DNA from: Homarus americanus
Taxonomy: Eukaryota > Arthropoda > Malacostraca > Decapoda > Nephropidae
Direction: 5' to 3'
Assembly: GCF_018991925.1 (NCBI RefSeq)
Contig: NW_024756914.1
Location: 3,207,848 to 3,271,847, forward strand
Length of the DNA: 64,000 nucleotides
Below, one piece after another: positions 38,786 through 50,815 of the stretch. The position numbers and the translations under genes were made by a program. How positions within the stretch are numbered: the first letter of the stretch is position 1; each line of letters begins with the position of its first letter. Under the pieces are notes generated by a model. That model saw nothing but the letters and a program-made list of their open reading frames with translations. It was not told the origin of the DNA and ran no database searches.

Positions 38786-38839
38786 TCAAACGCCTCCAAT
38801 TTTTAGTCAAAATTCGTAAATGAAAACTAGACAGACAAT

Positions 38840-39170
38840 TATTTTTTACCCTTTCACCAATTTCAACCATGCAAGTACCCAATTTTTACCACAACTCTCA
38901 CAGACAATCGATTTTCTAACTTCAGGCATCCATTTTTAGAACGAACTCCCAATTTCAAGTACACAAATGTAGCCCGGAGGTATATCCAATTTCAGATTCT
39001 AGGCAATAAAATTCAGACCACAGATTCCCTATTTCAACCTCCAGTCACTCAGTTTTCGTACCCCAAACACCACCCAATTTTCTGACCTTAGACCCAATTT
39101 TCTGACCCCAAGCCCAATTTTCTGACCCCAAACACAACCCAATTATCTGACCCCAGGTGCTCAGGTTTGC
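38840..39170. repeat. Word-biased region (CCCAATTTTCTGACC)
   Basis: CCAATTT recurs throughout; the full CCCAATTTTCTGACC word repeats four times at 39,070-39,145. Confidence 0.7.
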
Positions 39171-39284
39171 ATCAAAGGCTTCTAATTGTGGGTCTTGTGT
39201 CGCCTCATGTCAGATCAGGAGCTTTTACGTCCGGGTCATACAGTAATTACAGGTCGCCCAGGTAACTCACGTAAGACCTGTGAG

Positions 39285-39560
39285 GTACCTGAGGGGAGGG
39301 GAGGTCAGGGAGAGGAGGTGAGGGGGAGGAGGTGAGGGGGAGGTGAGAGGAAGGATGTGAGAGATGGGGAATGAGGAGGAGGGTGATGAAAGGGAGAGTG
39401 AGGGAAGGGAGGATGAGAGAGGGTGAAGGGAAGTAGGGTATGGGGATGTGAGGTGAGGGAAAAGGGAGGGGAGAGAGAGGGGAGGGGTTACAGTGAGAGG
39501 GAAGAGAGAGAGGGGAGAGTGTGAGTGGGAGAGGGAAGAGTGGGGGAGAGAGGGGTGATC
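39285..39560. repeat. Polypurine-rich tract
   Basis: GGGGAGGTGAGGG and GAGAGGGGAG words dominate. Confidence 0.8.
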
Positions 39561-39650
39561 TAAAACCTTCAGGAAATTAGTTTTACACGGTGTTAAAACT
39601 CGTGGTATAATCTCTTATATTTTCCCTTCCTCTATAACTACGTCAAACAT

Positions 39651-39651
39651 A

Positions 39652-39693
<42 letters not shown>

Positions 39694-39694
39694 C
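39651..39694. repeat. (ATG)n microsatellite
   Basis: About 14 tandem ATG units. The resulting poly-Met/poly-His frames are not genes. Confidence 0.97.
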
Positions 39695-39915
39695 TGACAA
39701 CGATAAAGGTGGTGGTGATGATTAACTATGTGACGATGATGATAAAGACAATGACGACGGTAATGAAAACAATGATGACAATGAAGTGGTTTGCCGACTC
39801 CACCACATTTATATGGACGAGACATAGAAACACTCCTCCCAAAAAGTTTTAATTGAATAATAAACCAACTATTGTACAACTTTCGTGAATAACAGATGTG
39901 TAGAGGAGTAAAAAA

Positions 39916-40400
<485 letters not shown>

Positions 40401-40431
<31 letters not shown>

Positions 40432-40432
40432 G
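40401..40432. repeat. (GACA)n microsatellite
   Basis: Eight tandem GACA tetramers. Confidence 0.97.
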
Positions 40433-40619
40433 TACATACATATATAACTAATGGATGTCCCTCGAGATAGAGGATGGCCGGCACTAGGTGGCCCACCTTG
40501 GCGTGAATATAAGCTGTAGAAGCTGTCGCCAACACAACAACCACACCCTTAGTTAACGAACTGCATGACCCAGTGTTAAGGAATAGACCGAGAAGACCGG
40601 ACAACTCGCCAACTGCACT

Positions 40620-40787
40620 GGCTAACCATTACCCCGGAACACGATCCGTAAATCGATTAACATCCAGGTCCCCAATTACTGCTGGGTAGACAGAGGCAAA
40701 TGGCGTAAAGAAACTTGCCCATAGTTTCACCCTCCCCGGGATCGAACCCGGGTTCGCTCGCTTGCGAGGCGAGCATGCTAACTATTA

Positions 40788-40790
<3 letters not shown>
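40620..40790 (-). mobile_element. tRNA-derived SINE (tRNA-like head plus conserved body)
   Basis: On the minus strand the head reads CTAATAGTTAGCATG (D-arm-like, with the pol III A-box position), GCTCGC-CTCGCAA-GCGAGC (anticodon stem-loop, would-be anticodon CGC), then CCGGGTTCGATCCCGG (T-arm and B-box, 40,736-40,751). There is no matching 5' acceptor strand: the head runs straight into a (GT)n microsatellite, so it is not a functional tRNA gene. The following body includes CTACCCAGCAGTAATTGGGG (about 40,666-40,690), like the central motif of SINEs common in crustaceans and other invertebrates (from memory, unchecked). The 3' end could extend to about 40,440. Confidence 0.6.

Positions 40791-40830
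<40 letters not shown>
40791..40830. repeat. (AC)n microsatellite abutting the SINE
   Basis: Perfect AC run immediately upstream of the tRNA-like head. Confidence 0.97.
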
Positions 40831-40833
<3 letters not shown>

Positions 40834-40952
40834 AATTACCAAAAATTAGGTGAAACGGTACATGAATCGAGGTGACCGGTACAGTTTGTTACAGCAAGCA
40901 ATAAATACAAAATACAGATACATGACTTCAAACGGAGAGGTCAATGTACTGT

Positions 40953-41180
40953 GAGAGAGAGAGAGAGAGAGAGAGAGAGTTCACTGCACCCCCAAAGAGA
41001 GAGAGAGAAAAAAACTATATTAAAAGAGGAAAAAGAACAAGAAAAAAAGAAGAGAGATTTGCAGTGTGTCAGCTGCCAATACAACAAGAGCTTAGGGATT
41101 TTAGACAAGTTCCGCCTGACAGTTATGGTCACCAAAAAACACACTCACAAAAACAAACACACACACACACACACAAGAAA
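40953..41180. repeat. (GA)n and (CA)n microsatellites
   Basis: GA run at about 40,953-40,979, a second short GA at about 40,997-41,008, and CA at about 41,155-41,175. Confidence 0.93.
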
Positions 41181-41600
41181 TATATATATACACACAAACA
41201 CTAACGTAGAGCTATATATACAAAATGATGTTGAAATATATAAACAAAACACTGGCGTCATAAAAAACATTGAAAAACGAAAGAAAAATCCTGCTAAATT
41301 GTCTAAAGTAACAAAAAAGGAAAATATTAAAAATAAAACAAACGCACACAAATAAATATTCCCCAAAAATTACTTAAAACAAAAGATTAAAACAAAATCA
41401 ACACCTAAAAAAGCATATACCTTCAAAAATAAAAACTGGACATTCACAAAGGAAAACAAACTCGTACAAAAACACACACAAAAAACAAGAAAAAATCGGT
41501 ACAAAACACTCACAAAAAAAAACTCAAGCACAAACTATATAAGAAAAAAGAAAACAAAAACAAACGAAATAAACACGACCAAATGATGTACAATAATTAA
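41181..41600. other. A-rich (AAAACA-type) sequence, no gene seen
   Basis: AAAACAAA and CACAAAAA words dominate. Lys/Asn-rich frames are compositional. Confidence 0.55.
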
Positions 41601-41629
41601 AAGTTGGCCACCAGGAGCCAATGTCCCCC

Positions 41630-41643
41630 GTCGCCATGGTAAC
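41630..41643. promoter_or_regulatory. RFX X-box-like site
   Basis: GTCGCCATGGTAAC fits GTNRCC-(2)-RGYAAC exactly. Nearby GGAGCCAATG adds a CCAAT box 14 bases away, a pairing known from some X/Y-box promoters. No downstream exon is recognised. Confidence 0.4.
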
Positions 41644-41829
41644 AAAGCAGGCCATAATACCACCCGGAAATATTGAGGGAGGGGAAATACTGATTATCGA
41701 ACTCTTGTCGGGTTTTTGTTTCTGTTTTAGTTGTTGCTTGTTTGTGTGTTTGTTTTTATTGTAATTTTCTGTTTTTGTTGTTATTATTTTTTTGCTTTTG
41801 TTTCGTTAATTTTTTTTTAATTATCAGGG

Positions 41830-42055
41830 AGGGACGAAAGGGTGGATAGACAAACGGACGGGATGACGGGAAGGAGGGAGGGGAGGAGAGGGGAAGGAAG
41901 GGGAAGAGAAGGAAGGGGAGAAGAAGAGGCAAGGAGAAGGGAGAGGGTAAAATGAAAGGGGATGGGAAGGAAGGGGAGGAGAAAGAGAGGCGAAGGGAGG
42001 GGAGGGGAAACGAAGGTAGGGGAAGGGAAGCGAAGGGAAAGGAGGGGATGGGTTG
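41830..42055. repeat. Polypurine tract
   Basis: About 220 bases, mostly A/G, with GGGGAGGAGAGGGGAAGGAAG words. Confidence 0.88.
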
Positions 42056-42309
42056 GGGTGGGGTACATGACAGAGCGTAAGAGGTGTGGACAAGTTAGAG
42101 TGACAGTTATCGCTCGACCAAAAGCCCCATCCTCCTCCTCCCTCTCCCCTCTCTACCCCGGCAGGTTAGTTCATATATTTTCCACGGCGTCAATCGACTC
42201 TATTAATACGACCAACATTGTGGACCCCTTGTTAAATATCGCTATTGCTTGTCTACCTGTCAATACCTTCAGCTCAGATATACGGTAACAGGTAGCCATA
42301 CATCCATCC

Positions 42310-42465
42310 TCACTCTCTGTCTGTCTGTCTGTCTCTTTCTCTCTTTCTTTCTATCGTTCTTTCTCTCTTTCTCCGTCTCTCCTTCTCTTTCTTTTCTTGT
42401 CTCTGTTGCTGGTTCATAGATTTCGTCGGGTGTTGTGTGTGTGTGTGTGTGGAGGATGGTATGGT

Positions 42466-42537
<72 letters not shown>
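42310..42537. repeat. Pyrimidine tract, (GT)n and long (CT)n
   Basis: CTGT and CTTTCT words at about 42,310-42,400, a short GT run at 42,436-42,451, and a perfect CT run of about 72 bases at 42,466-42,537. Confidence 0.95.
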
Positions 42538-42539
<2 letters not shown>

Positions 42540-42684
42540 TACGACTTTTCAAGAAATTCTGTACATAATCTTCAGAAACAAAAATCAGTCTTATTTCAGT
42601 TTCTCAGGGAGGAAAAATAACCCTTGTGTTACCAGACTATAAGATTGATTATCCCTCATCACCGTCATGGTCTTTCCTCTCAGC

Positions 42685-42835
42685 CCTGGGAGATGGAAGA
42701 GTAGGGGGGTGAAGGAATAGAAAGGGAGGGGGTAAGGGAATGGAAGGGAGGGGGTGAGGGAATGGGACGGAATGAGGGAAGAGAAGGGGAGAGGGTGAGG
42801 GGATAGGAGGAGGAAGAAACAGGAGGGAGGGAGAG
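42685..42835. repeat. Purine-rich repeat (GGGAATGGAAGGGAGGGGGTGA)
   Basis: About five units of 22-27 bp of this type in tandem. Confidence 0.82.
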
Positions 42836-42889
42836 TGTTCCAACAATATTTCATTTTAAGGGCGTCACTCAGCCACTCTTCCACCCACC

Positions 42890-43390
42890 CTGAAATTTGT
42901 GTACATTTTACGCGATTAGGACCACGAAGGCTGGGATTTATGGGATTTATGGGATTTATATACAGTGTAATGACGTTCTGACATTTAAGAGAGGCTGTTA
43001 CGACGATGGAGAGGGGGGCGAGAAGCTAAGTTTCTTTCGACTGTAAATTAGATGCAAAATATTTTCCTTTGGGTGGCGTTGGAGTGAGTGTGGGAGGAGG
43101 GAAGACTCTTTTGACAGCTATTGTAAATCTTGGGGGGTGAAGGGGAATGTCTCACAGCGGAGGGTTTTATACGTTACGCCACCACGTTGATGTGACTTTA
43201 TGGGATATTTTCTTAATGGTATTTTACTTTTATCTGTGACTACCGGAGTTGTATTAAAAAATCATATTGTAAGGAAATTTGTCAGTAATGTTTTTGGTTT
43301 TTTTCGGGGAAGATTGGATTGTTGTTCTTCAGCGAATAGGTTAATTTAATTTTCTTTTCGTGAAGTTGAATGGTAGTGAACAGTGGTGTA
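42890..43390. other. Unique sequence, no gene seen
   Basis: Includes a triple GGGATTTAT at about 42,931-42,960. No exon recognised. Confidence 0.5.
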
Positions 43391-43649
43391 TTTATAGATG
43401 TACACACCGGCACAGACAAACACACATACATATATATACACAACACGCTCACACAATCACAATAACCCCTCCCCCCACACACAACACTCACCCACCTCTC
43501 ATCCAGACCTCTCATCCAGACCTCTCACCTCTCACCATCATCAGTATTCAAAAGAAAATGCGGAAGCCAGAACCTTTATGTGAGTTAGTTCACATATTCA
43601 CGATACAATCATCTCCCATCCAACTACTATAAGAAAACGCCCATCCCCC

Positions 43650-43656
<7 letters not shown>

Positions 43657-43705
<49 letters not shown>
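43657..43705. repeat. (AC)n microsatellite
   Basis: Perfect AC run of about 49 bases. Confidence 0.97.
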
Positions 43706-43709
<4 letters not shown>

Positions 43710-43915
43710 GAAGAGGTTCGTGTGTAATCTAGTGATCTCGCTTGTTTAGCCAATAAAATCCTAACCCACACAATGCACCTGGTGGTATTTTAACCCTTGA
43801 GTCGTGATGGGTCAAAATGATAACAATACTCATTTTCTTCACGGCCATAACTGCTGATTGTGACAATGTTGGAGGATGAAGTGTGTGTGTGTTTAATGTT
43901 TGTTTGTGTTTACAT

Positions 43916-43958
43916 TAATACATACATACATACATACATACATACATACATACATACA
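43916..43958. repeat. (CATA)n microsatellite
   Basis: About ten CATA/TACA tetramers. Confidence 0.97.
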
Positions 43959-44204
43959 AAGACATCGCACGCACACGGACGCACACACACGAAGAAGAGG
44001 TAACTAAACATAATATATTGCTATAAATTTTCAAAAATGGGCCAAATTTGATTAATATCCCCTCCCCCCTCCACCCCCTCCTTAAAGATATTAATGGTAA
44101 CTCTATCATATCTCTTCTCTGCCCCCCCCTAGAGGTATACACTATCATCTTCCTCATTATGTTTCCTAAGTTTATGAGAGAGGATATAACATAAAGCCTG
44201 ACGA

Positions 44205-44345
44205 AAGAGAAGAAGAATGGGAAGAAGAAAGAGGAGGGGGAGGAGGAGGAGGAGGAGGAAGAGAAGACAGGAAGAAAAAGGAGGAGAAAAGAGTGAAAGT
44301 GAAGAAAAGAATAATGAAAAGTGAAGAAAGAGGAATAAGAGGGAA
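44205..44345. repeat. Polypurine (GGAGGA) tract
   Basis: GGAGGAGGAGGAGGA followed by GAAGAAAAG words. Confidence 0.85.
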
Positions 44346-44434
44346 GACGTGAAGAAAACAAGACTTGTGACCGCAGATTAGAGAAAGGATTTACTCTGAT
44401 CCTCTCTCTCACACACACACACTCACACTGGGTT

Positions 44435-44815
44435 CTCTCACCATCTTTCTCACTCTCTCTCTCCCATTTCTCGTTACCTCCTCTTCCCCCATTTAATCGT
44501 TTATTTCTCCTCCCCTCTTTCCCTCTTCCCCTTTCTCTCTCCCTCGCCTCTTCGCCTATTGATTTCCCTTTTCATTCCCTTGCCTTTTCTCACTCCATTC
44601 CTTTCTCATTTCCATGCCACTCCCCCCCTCCCACTCCTCTTCTCCCACCCCCCTCACACACACCCCTTCCCCACTCCCTCACATCCTCTCACTCTCCCCT
44701 TTCCACCCTCCCCTACTCTCCTCCTTCCCACTCTCCTCAACCAATTCTTCCCTCTCTCTCTCTCCTCGTACCCCTTCCCTCTCTCTCCCCCTCTCCTCCC
44801 TGCTTTCTAATTCCA
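44435..44815. repeat. Polypyrimidine tract
   Basis: About 380 bases, nearly all C/T, with CCCACTCCTC words. Confidence 0.87.
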
Positions 44816-44870
44816 GCATGCAAACCTCTCCTAATGGGTGTCAGAAATGTTCAGGACTAAGATGATTTGG

Positions 44871-45040
44871 TGTGTCTGTGTGTGTGTCTGTGTGTGTGTC
44901 TGTGTGTGTGTCTGTGTGTGTGTCTGTATGTGTGTCTGTGTGTGTGACTGTATGTGTGTCTGTATGACTTTATGTGACTGTAAATGTGTGTGTATTTTCA
45001 TGTGTGTGTATATGTGTGTGTGTGTGTGTACATGTATGTG
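44871..45040. repeat. (TG)n with regular TGTC interruptions
   Basis: A 10-12 base higher-order unit, TGTGTGTGTCTG, repeats about eight times, then decays into TGTATGTGACTG words. Confidence 0.92.
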
Positions 45041-45068
45041 AGTGTCTTCCTTGTCTGTACTACGGGGA

Positions 45069-45070
45069 AT

Positions 45071-45101
<31 letters not shown>

Positions 45102-45300
45102 TAGATAGATAGGATAAAAGAAGAGTGACCGGAGAAGGAAAGGAGAAATGGAGAATCTCTCTCTTCTTTCTCTCTTTCTCTATCTTATTCTCTTTCTTTC
45201 TCTCATCTATTTTTCTCTATCTCTTCACTTTTTCTCACCATATTTTCTCTCTTTTTTCTATCTCCCTTCCTCTCTTTTTTATCTTCCCTCTCCCCCCTGT
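45069..45300. repeat. (GA)n then pyrimidine tract
   Basis: GA at 45,069-45,095 and TTTCTCTCTT-type sequence at about 45,158-45,295. Confidence 0.88.
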
Positions 45301-45411
45301 AGTGAGGTCGTCTGGGAAGCATTCATTATTTTCCTAGATTAAATGTCGTCTTGGGCTGATTTTTAAGATAAATACATTTCAAAATAATGATAAATTGTTC
45401 TACTTGTAACT

Positions 45412-45413
<2 letters not shown>

Positions 45414-45455
<42 letters not shown>

Positions 45456-45521
45456 AGGTGGTTTAGATGCTTCCTCCATTCAGTTATCAACACAGCTGGG
45501 CCTGACACCCACACAGACACA

Positions 45522-45579
<58 letters not shown>

Positions 45580-45603
45580 TACACACACACACACACACAC
45601 ACA
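45414..45603. repeat. (GA)n and (AC)n microsatellites
   Basis: GA at 45,414-45,453 and interrupted AC at about 45,512-45,603. Confidence 0.97.
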
Positions 45604-45639
45604 ACACCCTAGAATCTATGAACCAATTTTTACTGCATC

Positions 45640-46218
45640 ATTGAAAAAGCTAAACAAAAAAAATTGAAAAAAGTAAAAAAAAAAAAGCACAGTAGCCATC
45701 ACTCTGGTCACCAGCTTAATGGACACAAAAGCCGGAGCGCCGCTGATCCAGTTTTAGTGAAATGACGATACAAAAAAGAAGAAAAAAACAGACCCAAAAA
45801 AATAGAAAATCGACCATAAAACTCACGCAAAAAAAAAGAGTTAATGTTTTTATTGTCTCTTATTTGGCGGTGATTGAAAACGATAACTGAACGAAGGTTA
45901 ATGAAAAAAAAATTAAAAAAAAAGGTGTAAAATGCCCCTATTGGTCTCCTCAACCTCCATAGGAAAATATAACTTGATTTGAAATATAATTCTTAAAAAG
46001 GGGATAAAAAAGTATTCAATGTGGAGTTTAATTACTACCAACTAATATTAAATTCCATAAAAAAATTAAAAAAATAACCTTAATATCCACGAATTTCTCT
46101 TCCCCAAATAAAAAAAAATTATATTAAAAATCCCCAAATAAATATTAAAAGTAGAACGACGTGGAAATATGACCTAAAATTTAAAGATCTAATGATAGAC
46201 TACACGCGAGGGTGACGA

Positions 46219-46220
<2 letters not shown>
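45640..46220. other. A-rich sequence, no gene seen
   Basis: Many A homopolymers and AAAAATTA words. No coding or RNA gene recognised. Confidence 0.55.

Positions 46221-46221
<1 letters not shown>

Positions 46222-46263
<42 letters not shown>
46222..46263. repeat. (AC)n microsatellite
   Basis: Perfect AC run. Confidence 0.97.
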
Positions 46264-46264
<1 letters not shown>

Positions 46265-46569
46265 CCACACCAAAGACTGGAAGGGTTTTAGGTAATATCC
46301 ACTAATCCATTACAAGCCAGTAAGCCTGATCAAGCCAGGTGGCGCTGAGGGGGAGAGGATGGAGAAGGAGGAGGAGGAGGGGAGGAATGTTAGGTCAGGG
46401 CCCGAGGGAACTTCAACTTAGTGAACCAGAGATTAACCTGAAACAAGTTGCCTCGGGTCTTCATCGAACTTGAGAACTTGTTAGTGGAGATGTACGATGC
46501 TGGAACTGATGTGATATCTGGGAGCTTCTCTCTCACTCCTTCTGTCTCATCTCTCCCATCTCTAGGGGT

Positions 46570-46831
46570 GAGGAGGATAGGGGGAAAGGGTAGATGAAGA
46601 GGTTGGGGGTATAAGGTGAGAAGGGGATGGGGGATGGGATGAGGTGAGGGGGATGGGGGATGGGATGAGGTGAGGAGGGAAGGATATGTAGGAACGATGG
46701 AAGAGGGTAAAGGAAGGTGCTCTCATTTCTAGGGGGTGGTGCAAGAGGAAGAGAGAGGAAGGGTTTTAAAGGGGAAAGGAGGGTCTCTCGTACCTTTGGA
46801 GACAGTGGGGGAGGGGTAGATGTTCTCACTT

Positions 46832-46869
<38 letters not shown>
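46570..46869. repeat. Purine-rich repeat and (GA)n
   Basis: GGGGGATGGGATGAGGTGAGG repeats at 46,623-46,678; the region stays A/G-rich to a perfect GA run at 46,832-46,869. Confidence 0.88.
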
Positions 46870-46873
<4 letters not shown>

Positions 46874-47000
46874 TCCCATCTTCTGAGAATTACATCATCT
46901 CTTGTGACAGGGAAGCGTATATTCTCGGTAGGGAGGAAAGGAGCTTATGTTCCTCTGATAGGGGTGAAATTATAATCATCTTCTTCAGCTCATTTTCACA

Positions 47001-47038
47001 AACCTAACCTAACCTAACCAAATCTAACCTAACCTAAC
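47001..47038. repeat. Short interstitial (CCTAA)n
   Basis: Seven CCTAAC-type units with one AAATCTAAC variant. A reverse-orientation scrap, TTAGGTTAGGTTAG, lies at about 48,134-48,149. Confidence 0.9.
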
Positions 47039-47389
47039 ACCCATACGAGTAGTCAATTAAAAATATAAAGCTTCTGCTGTAGTCATTGCCGAAGTAAAAA
47101 CTCAACCTACCCCCAAAATTCCCGTGTGTCTCGAAAAACAATAAAATAACAAGAACAAAACCGAAACTGGTGTACAGAGTCGAGTGAAAAACCGCAGATG
47201 ATAATTTTTTTTTTTTTTTTTTAGGGAGAAACGTTGAGGTCACGTTGGATTTTCTGACAGTCGACGTCCTCATGTCACAACTTCACTCTTAACATTGTAC
47301 CCAGAGTGAGGACCTGAAGGTGAAACGTGACAGTAAAACTACCTTGAGCGTGACAGTAAAGAGACAGCCCCACCCCCCCTCAGTACCTA

Positions 47390-47630
47390 GCTCTCTCTCT
47401 CTCTCTCTCTTTGTTAGATATGTTTCTCTCATATTGTGTGTCTTTCTGTCTGTGTCTGTGTTTGTGTGTTTATCCATTTGTCTTTCTGCCTGTCTCCTTC
47501 CCTCTCTCCCACACTCTTGCTCATACCGTGCTGGGTGTTTTTTACGCTCCCATAAATTCTCCACCACGGACATTTTTAACACACACTCTCTCACTCTCTC
47601 ACTCTCTCTCTCTCTCTCTCTAAGGTAAAC
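47390..47630. repeat. (CT)n-rich, TCTGTC words
   Basis: CT run at about 47,392-47,411, mixed pyrimidines, and a second (CT)n at about 47,583-47,622. Confidence 0.85.
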
Positions 47631-47639
47631 TTGAATTAA

Positions 47640-48700
47640 AGTTAAAATTGTCAAGTTCTCATCAACCACCTCTGCTGTGACTCCATAATTAAACTTACTT
47701 TTTTCTTATGGTAAGTATTTTCAACACAGGAGATTATTATTAAAGTCTTCACGATATAAAAAAAAAATCAAAATGTAACATGAAAAAATATTGTGTGCTG
47801 ACTGATGAAAAGTACCGACTCTTCCTCTCTTTTTTTCCTGCGGACGTTTTTCATATTTTGCTGAGTTTCATGAGATAAAAATACCATAAAAGAAAGAAAT
47901 GTGGTTCCTGAGTGAAAGAAAAGTATATATATTTTTTAATTTTCCTCTGAGTTATTTCTAGTATGGTGAGTTTTTATACGAGTCTTCAGCTAAAAAAAAA
48001 AAAAAAACTTCTTTCACTTCATTTCTTTCATTAATCTCTGGGCTGTTTTTATCATGACTGAATAAATACAACTTCTTATCCTCCTATTACGAATATTTTA
48101 AAATTACCATAAGTTAAATTAGATTAATTTAAGTTAGGTTAGGTTAGATTATGCTCTGCTAGACTAGGTTTGCACAGGTCACTTCAGATAAACATTAGAA
48201 TATTTAATCAACAAATGACATAAACTTAGATGTGTAAACTTTAGGTAACCCATAATTTTTTCTTCTCTCTCTCTCTCTCTCTCTCTCTGTGTTCTCCGGA
48301 TTATCGTAACTTTTTTGTTTTCATGATAAACTTTAAAATAGAAACCGGATATACGTGTGCTGATAGTGGGAAAATAAGTCTCCATGTTTTCATTTCCTCT
48401 CTGGATTGCCTTTACATTTCAGTCATATAAATCTTTAAAAAAAAATTAAGACAAACGTTAAGACCAGAGAGAATTTACACAAGAGGAAGAATAGAATAAG
48501 AGAAGAAACGTGATAAATGGTGTGAAAAAGAAATAATGTTGGCTATGAATATATGAATGATGTGGTAAATCAGAAGAAGAAAGATGATGATAACGACGGG
48601 TCTAAGAAAAATGACGAAAATGAAAACAATAAAAAGTAAGAAATAAAATCCCCATAAATATAATGAGAAAGATATGAAATAGTTCGAATTGTTTGAATAT
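47640..48700. other. AT-rich sequence, no gene seen
   Basis: Several poly(A) runs and a short CT run at about 48,266-48,289. Phe/Leu/Ile frames are compositional. Confidence 0.5.
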
Positions 48701-48714
48701 TTCGACAACTATTG

Positions 48715-48716
<2 letters not shown>

Positions 48717-48768
<52 letters not shown>
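48717..48768. repeat. (AC)n microsatellite
   Basis: About 52 bases of AC with one interruption. Confidence 0.97.
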
Positions 48769-48949
48769 ACTCTGACCTTTAATGACACAAGTAATAAAGG
48801 TCATTGAGTCACCTTGTATACATTCCGCCAGTAACACTACTTATAAAATACAAAGGCACACTTATGAGCTACGTCAAAAGATCCTAAAAATATTATAAGT
48901 ACGGCAGAAATCTTACTTAAGCATCGTATATATACAGTACTGTACAGGT

Positions 48950-49205
48950 AAGTGTTGCACAAAAGTCATTCATTATATCAGATTAATGTAAAAAAAAGTG
49001 TTCCATAAATATAACAAGTGTTGCAGAAGTGGTGTATAATTCTTACCACAAATGCCATTCAAAAGTGTTGCAGAATGTTGAAGACAAGTGCCATTAAAAA
49101 GTGTTGCAGTGTTGAAGACAAAAGCCACCAGAAAGTGTTGCAGAGTGTTGAAGACAAGTGCCATTAAAAAGTGTTGCAGCGTTGAAGATGAATCCTAGAA
49201 AGTGT
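48950..49205. repeat. About 46 bp minisatellite (AAGTGTTGCAG)
   Basis: AAGTGTTGCAG followed by GTTGAAGACAAGTGCCATTA in about six degenerate units. Confidence 0.87.
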
Positions 49206-49492
49206 TGCGGACGTGTCAGCCAAAACAAAGAGCTGAGAGTAAGTATACATTAATGAAATGTGTCGAGGGTCTGAGTGAGGGGGTTGTGTAATGGAGAGGC
49301 TGCAAAGGTTTCTTAACTCTCAGCGTCGTTCTTTAGCTGAGGTGACATATAGAGAACCATAATTTTCTATAAAGACCTAATAAGTTTTCTAAATGTGCAA
49401 TAATCAACACTAATAACGAACAAGGTTTCTAGAATATAAAGAGGGGGAACGCCAATGAAACTAGACGTATGCGGTTTCTAAACTCTACAATA

Positions 49493-49856
49493 ACAGGGGA
49501 CGGTCTCTAACAAACCGTGGTCTCTAGCAGGGGACGGTCTTTAACAAGCCATGGTCTCTAGCAGGGGACGGTCTCTGACAAGCCGTGTTCTCTAACAGGG
49601 TACGGTCTCTAACAAACCGTGGTCTCTAGCAAGGGAAGGTCTCTAACAAGCCGTGGTCTCGAGCAGGGACGGTCTCTGGAAACCGTGGTCTAACAACCGT
49701 GGTCTCTAGCAGGGGCGGTCTCTAATAACCCTTCAGCAGGGGCGGTCTCTAACAACCCGTGGTCTCTAGCAGGGGGCGGTCTCTAATAACCCGTGGTCTC
49801 AAGCAGGGGGCGGTCTCTAATAACCCGTGGTCTCTAGCAGGGGACGGTCTCAAATA
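49493..49856. repeat. About 33 bp minisatellite (GGTCTCTAGCAGGGG)
   Basis: About eleven units built from CCGTGGTCTCTAGCAGGGG and ACGGTCTCTAACAA, with small indels. The two halves share GGTCTCTA, so the unit itself looks like a diverged dimer. Confidence 0.92.
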
Positions 49857-49964
49857 AAGGTGAAACGAAGTCATTACACAAGACCGCTCTAATATTTAAA
49901 GGCCACATTATTATTTATGAAGGTGCAACAGTATAATAACAGAGACGCGGTAATAAAGATGGGG

Positions 49965-50265
49965 GCAACGACACACTGTAATAAAGAAGGAAGAATGAAG
50001 ACTAAAGAATGAAGGCTCAGTAATAAAGACTAAAGAATGAAGGTGTGTAATAAAGAAAGAAGAATGAAGACTGGGTAATAAAGAATGAAAGATTAAAGAA
50101 TGAAGGCTCAGTAATAAAGACTAAAGAATGAAGGTGTGTAATAAAGAAAGAAGAATGAAGACTGGGTAATAAAGAATGAAGATTAAAGAATGAAGGCTCA
50201 GTAATAAAGACTAAAGAATGAAGGTGTGTAATAAAGAAAGAAGAATGAAGACTACATAAGAAAGC
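49965..50265. repeat. Higher-order minisatellite, about 90 bp period
   Basis: Short units of AATAAAGAATGAAGNCT type are organised into a roughly 90 bp composite repeated about three times almost perfectly (for example AAAGAATGAAGGTGTGTAAT recurs at about 50,031, 50,122 and 50,212). Confidence 0.9.
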
Positions 50266-50366
50266 AGGTAAGACATTTTCATCAGGAAAGAACCTCGGCG
50301 TCTGAAGTAAAGATTATTTTAGCTCCTGGTGCTCTAGTGAAGCAGGATATTGATATTGTCGGTGGT

Positions 50367-50367
<1 letters not shown>

Positions 50368-50407
<40 letters not shown>
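50368..50407. repeat. (TG)n microsatellite
   Basis: Perfect TG run. Confidence 0.97.
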
Positions 50408-50411
<4 letters not shown>

Positions 50412-50494
50412 TTATATGTAAACAATGAGAACAAACCGGGTAGTAGAGATATGTACAGCAAGAACACCCTCAGCCTATATTCATGAATTTTCTC

Positions 50495-50711
50495 AACTCT
50501 ACAACAACAACACTGCCACCACAACAACAACAGCCGCCACCACTGTAAAAACAAAAAACAAACAACACACTGTAAAAACAACAACAACAACAGCCGCCAC
50601 ACCACTGTAAAACAACAACAACAAACGCCACACCACTGTAAAAACAACAACAACAACAGCCGCCACACCACTGTAAAAACAACAACAACAACAGCCGCCA
50701 CACCACTGTAA

Positions 50712-50752
<41 letters not shown>

Positions 50753-50815
50753 CTGCCACCACAACAACAACAGCCGCCACACCGCTTCTAAAACAACAAT
50801 AGCAACAACTACAAC
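50495..50815. repeat. (CAA)n with CAGCCGCCACACCACTG minisatellite
   Basis: Units of about 42 bp contain AACAACAACAACAACAGCC and GCCACACCACTGTAAA, about seven copies. The strongly Cys/Val-periodic minus-strand frames derive from it. Confidence 0.92.

Noticed and set aside
40736..40790. Functional tRNA-Ala(CGC) gene on the minus strand
   Set aside because: Anticodon and T arms fold, but there is no 5' acceptor strand, since a GT run occupies its place, and the sequence continues into a SINE-type body.
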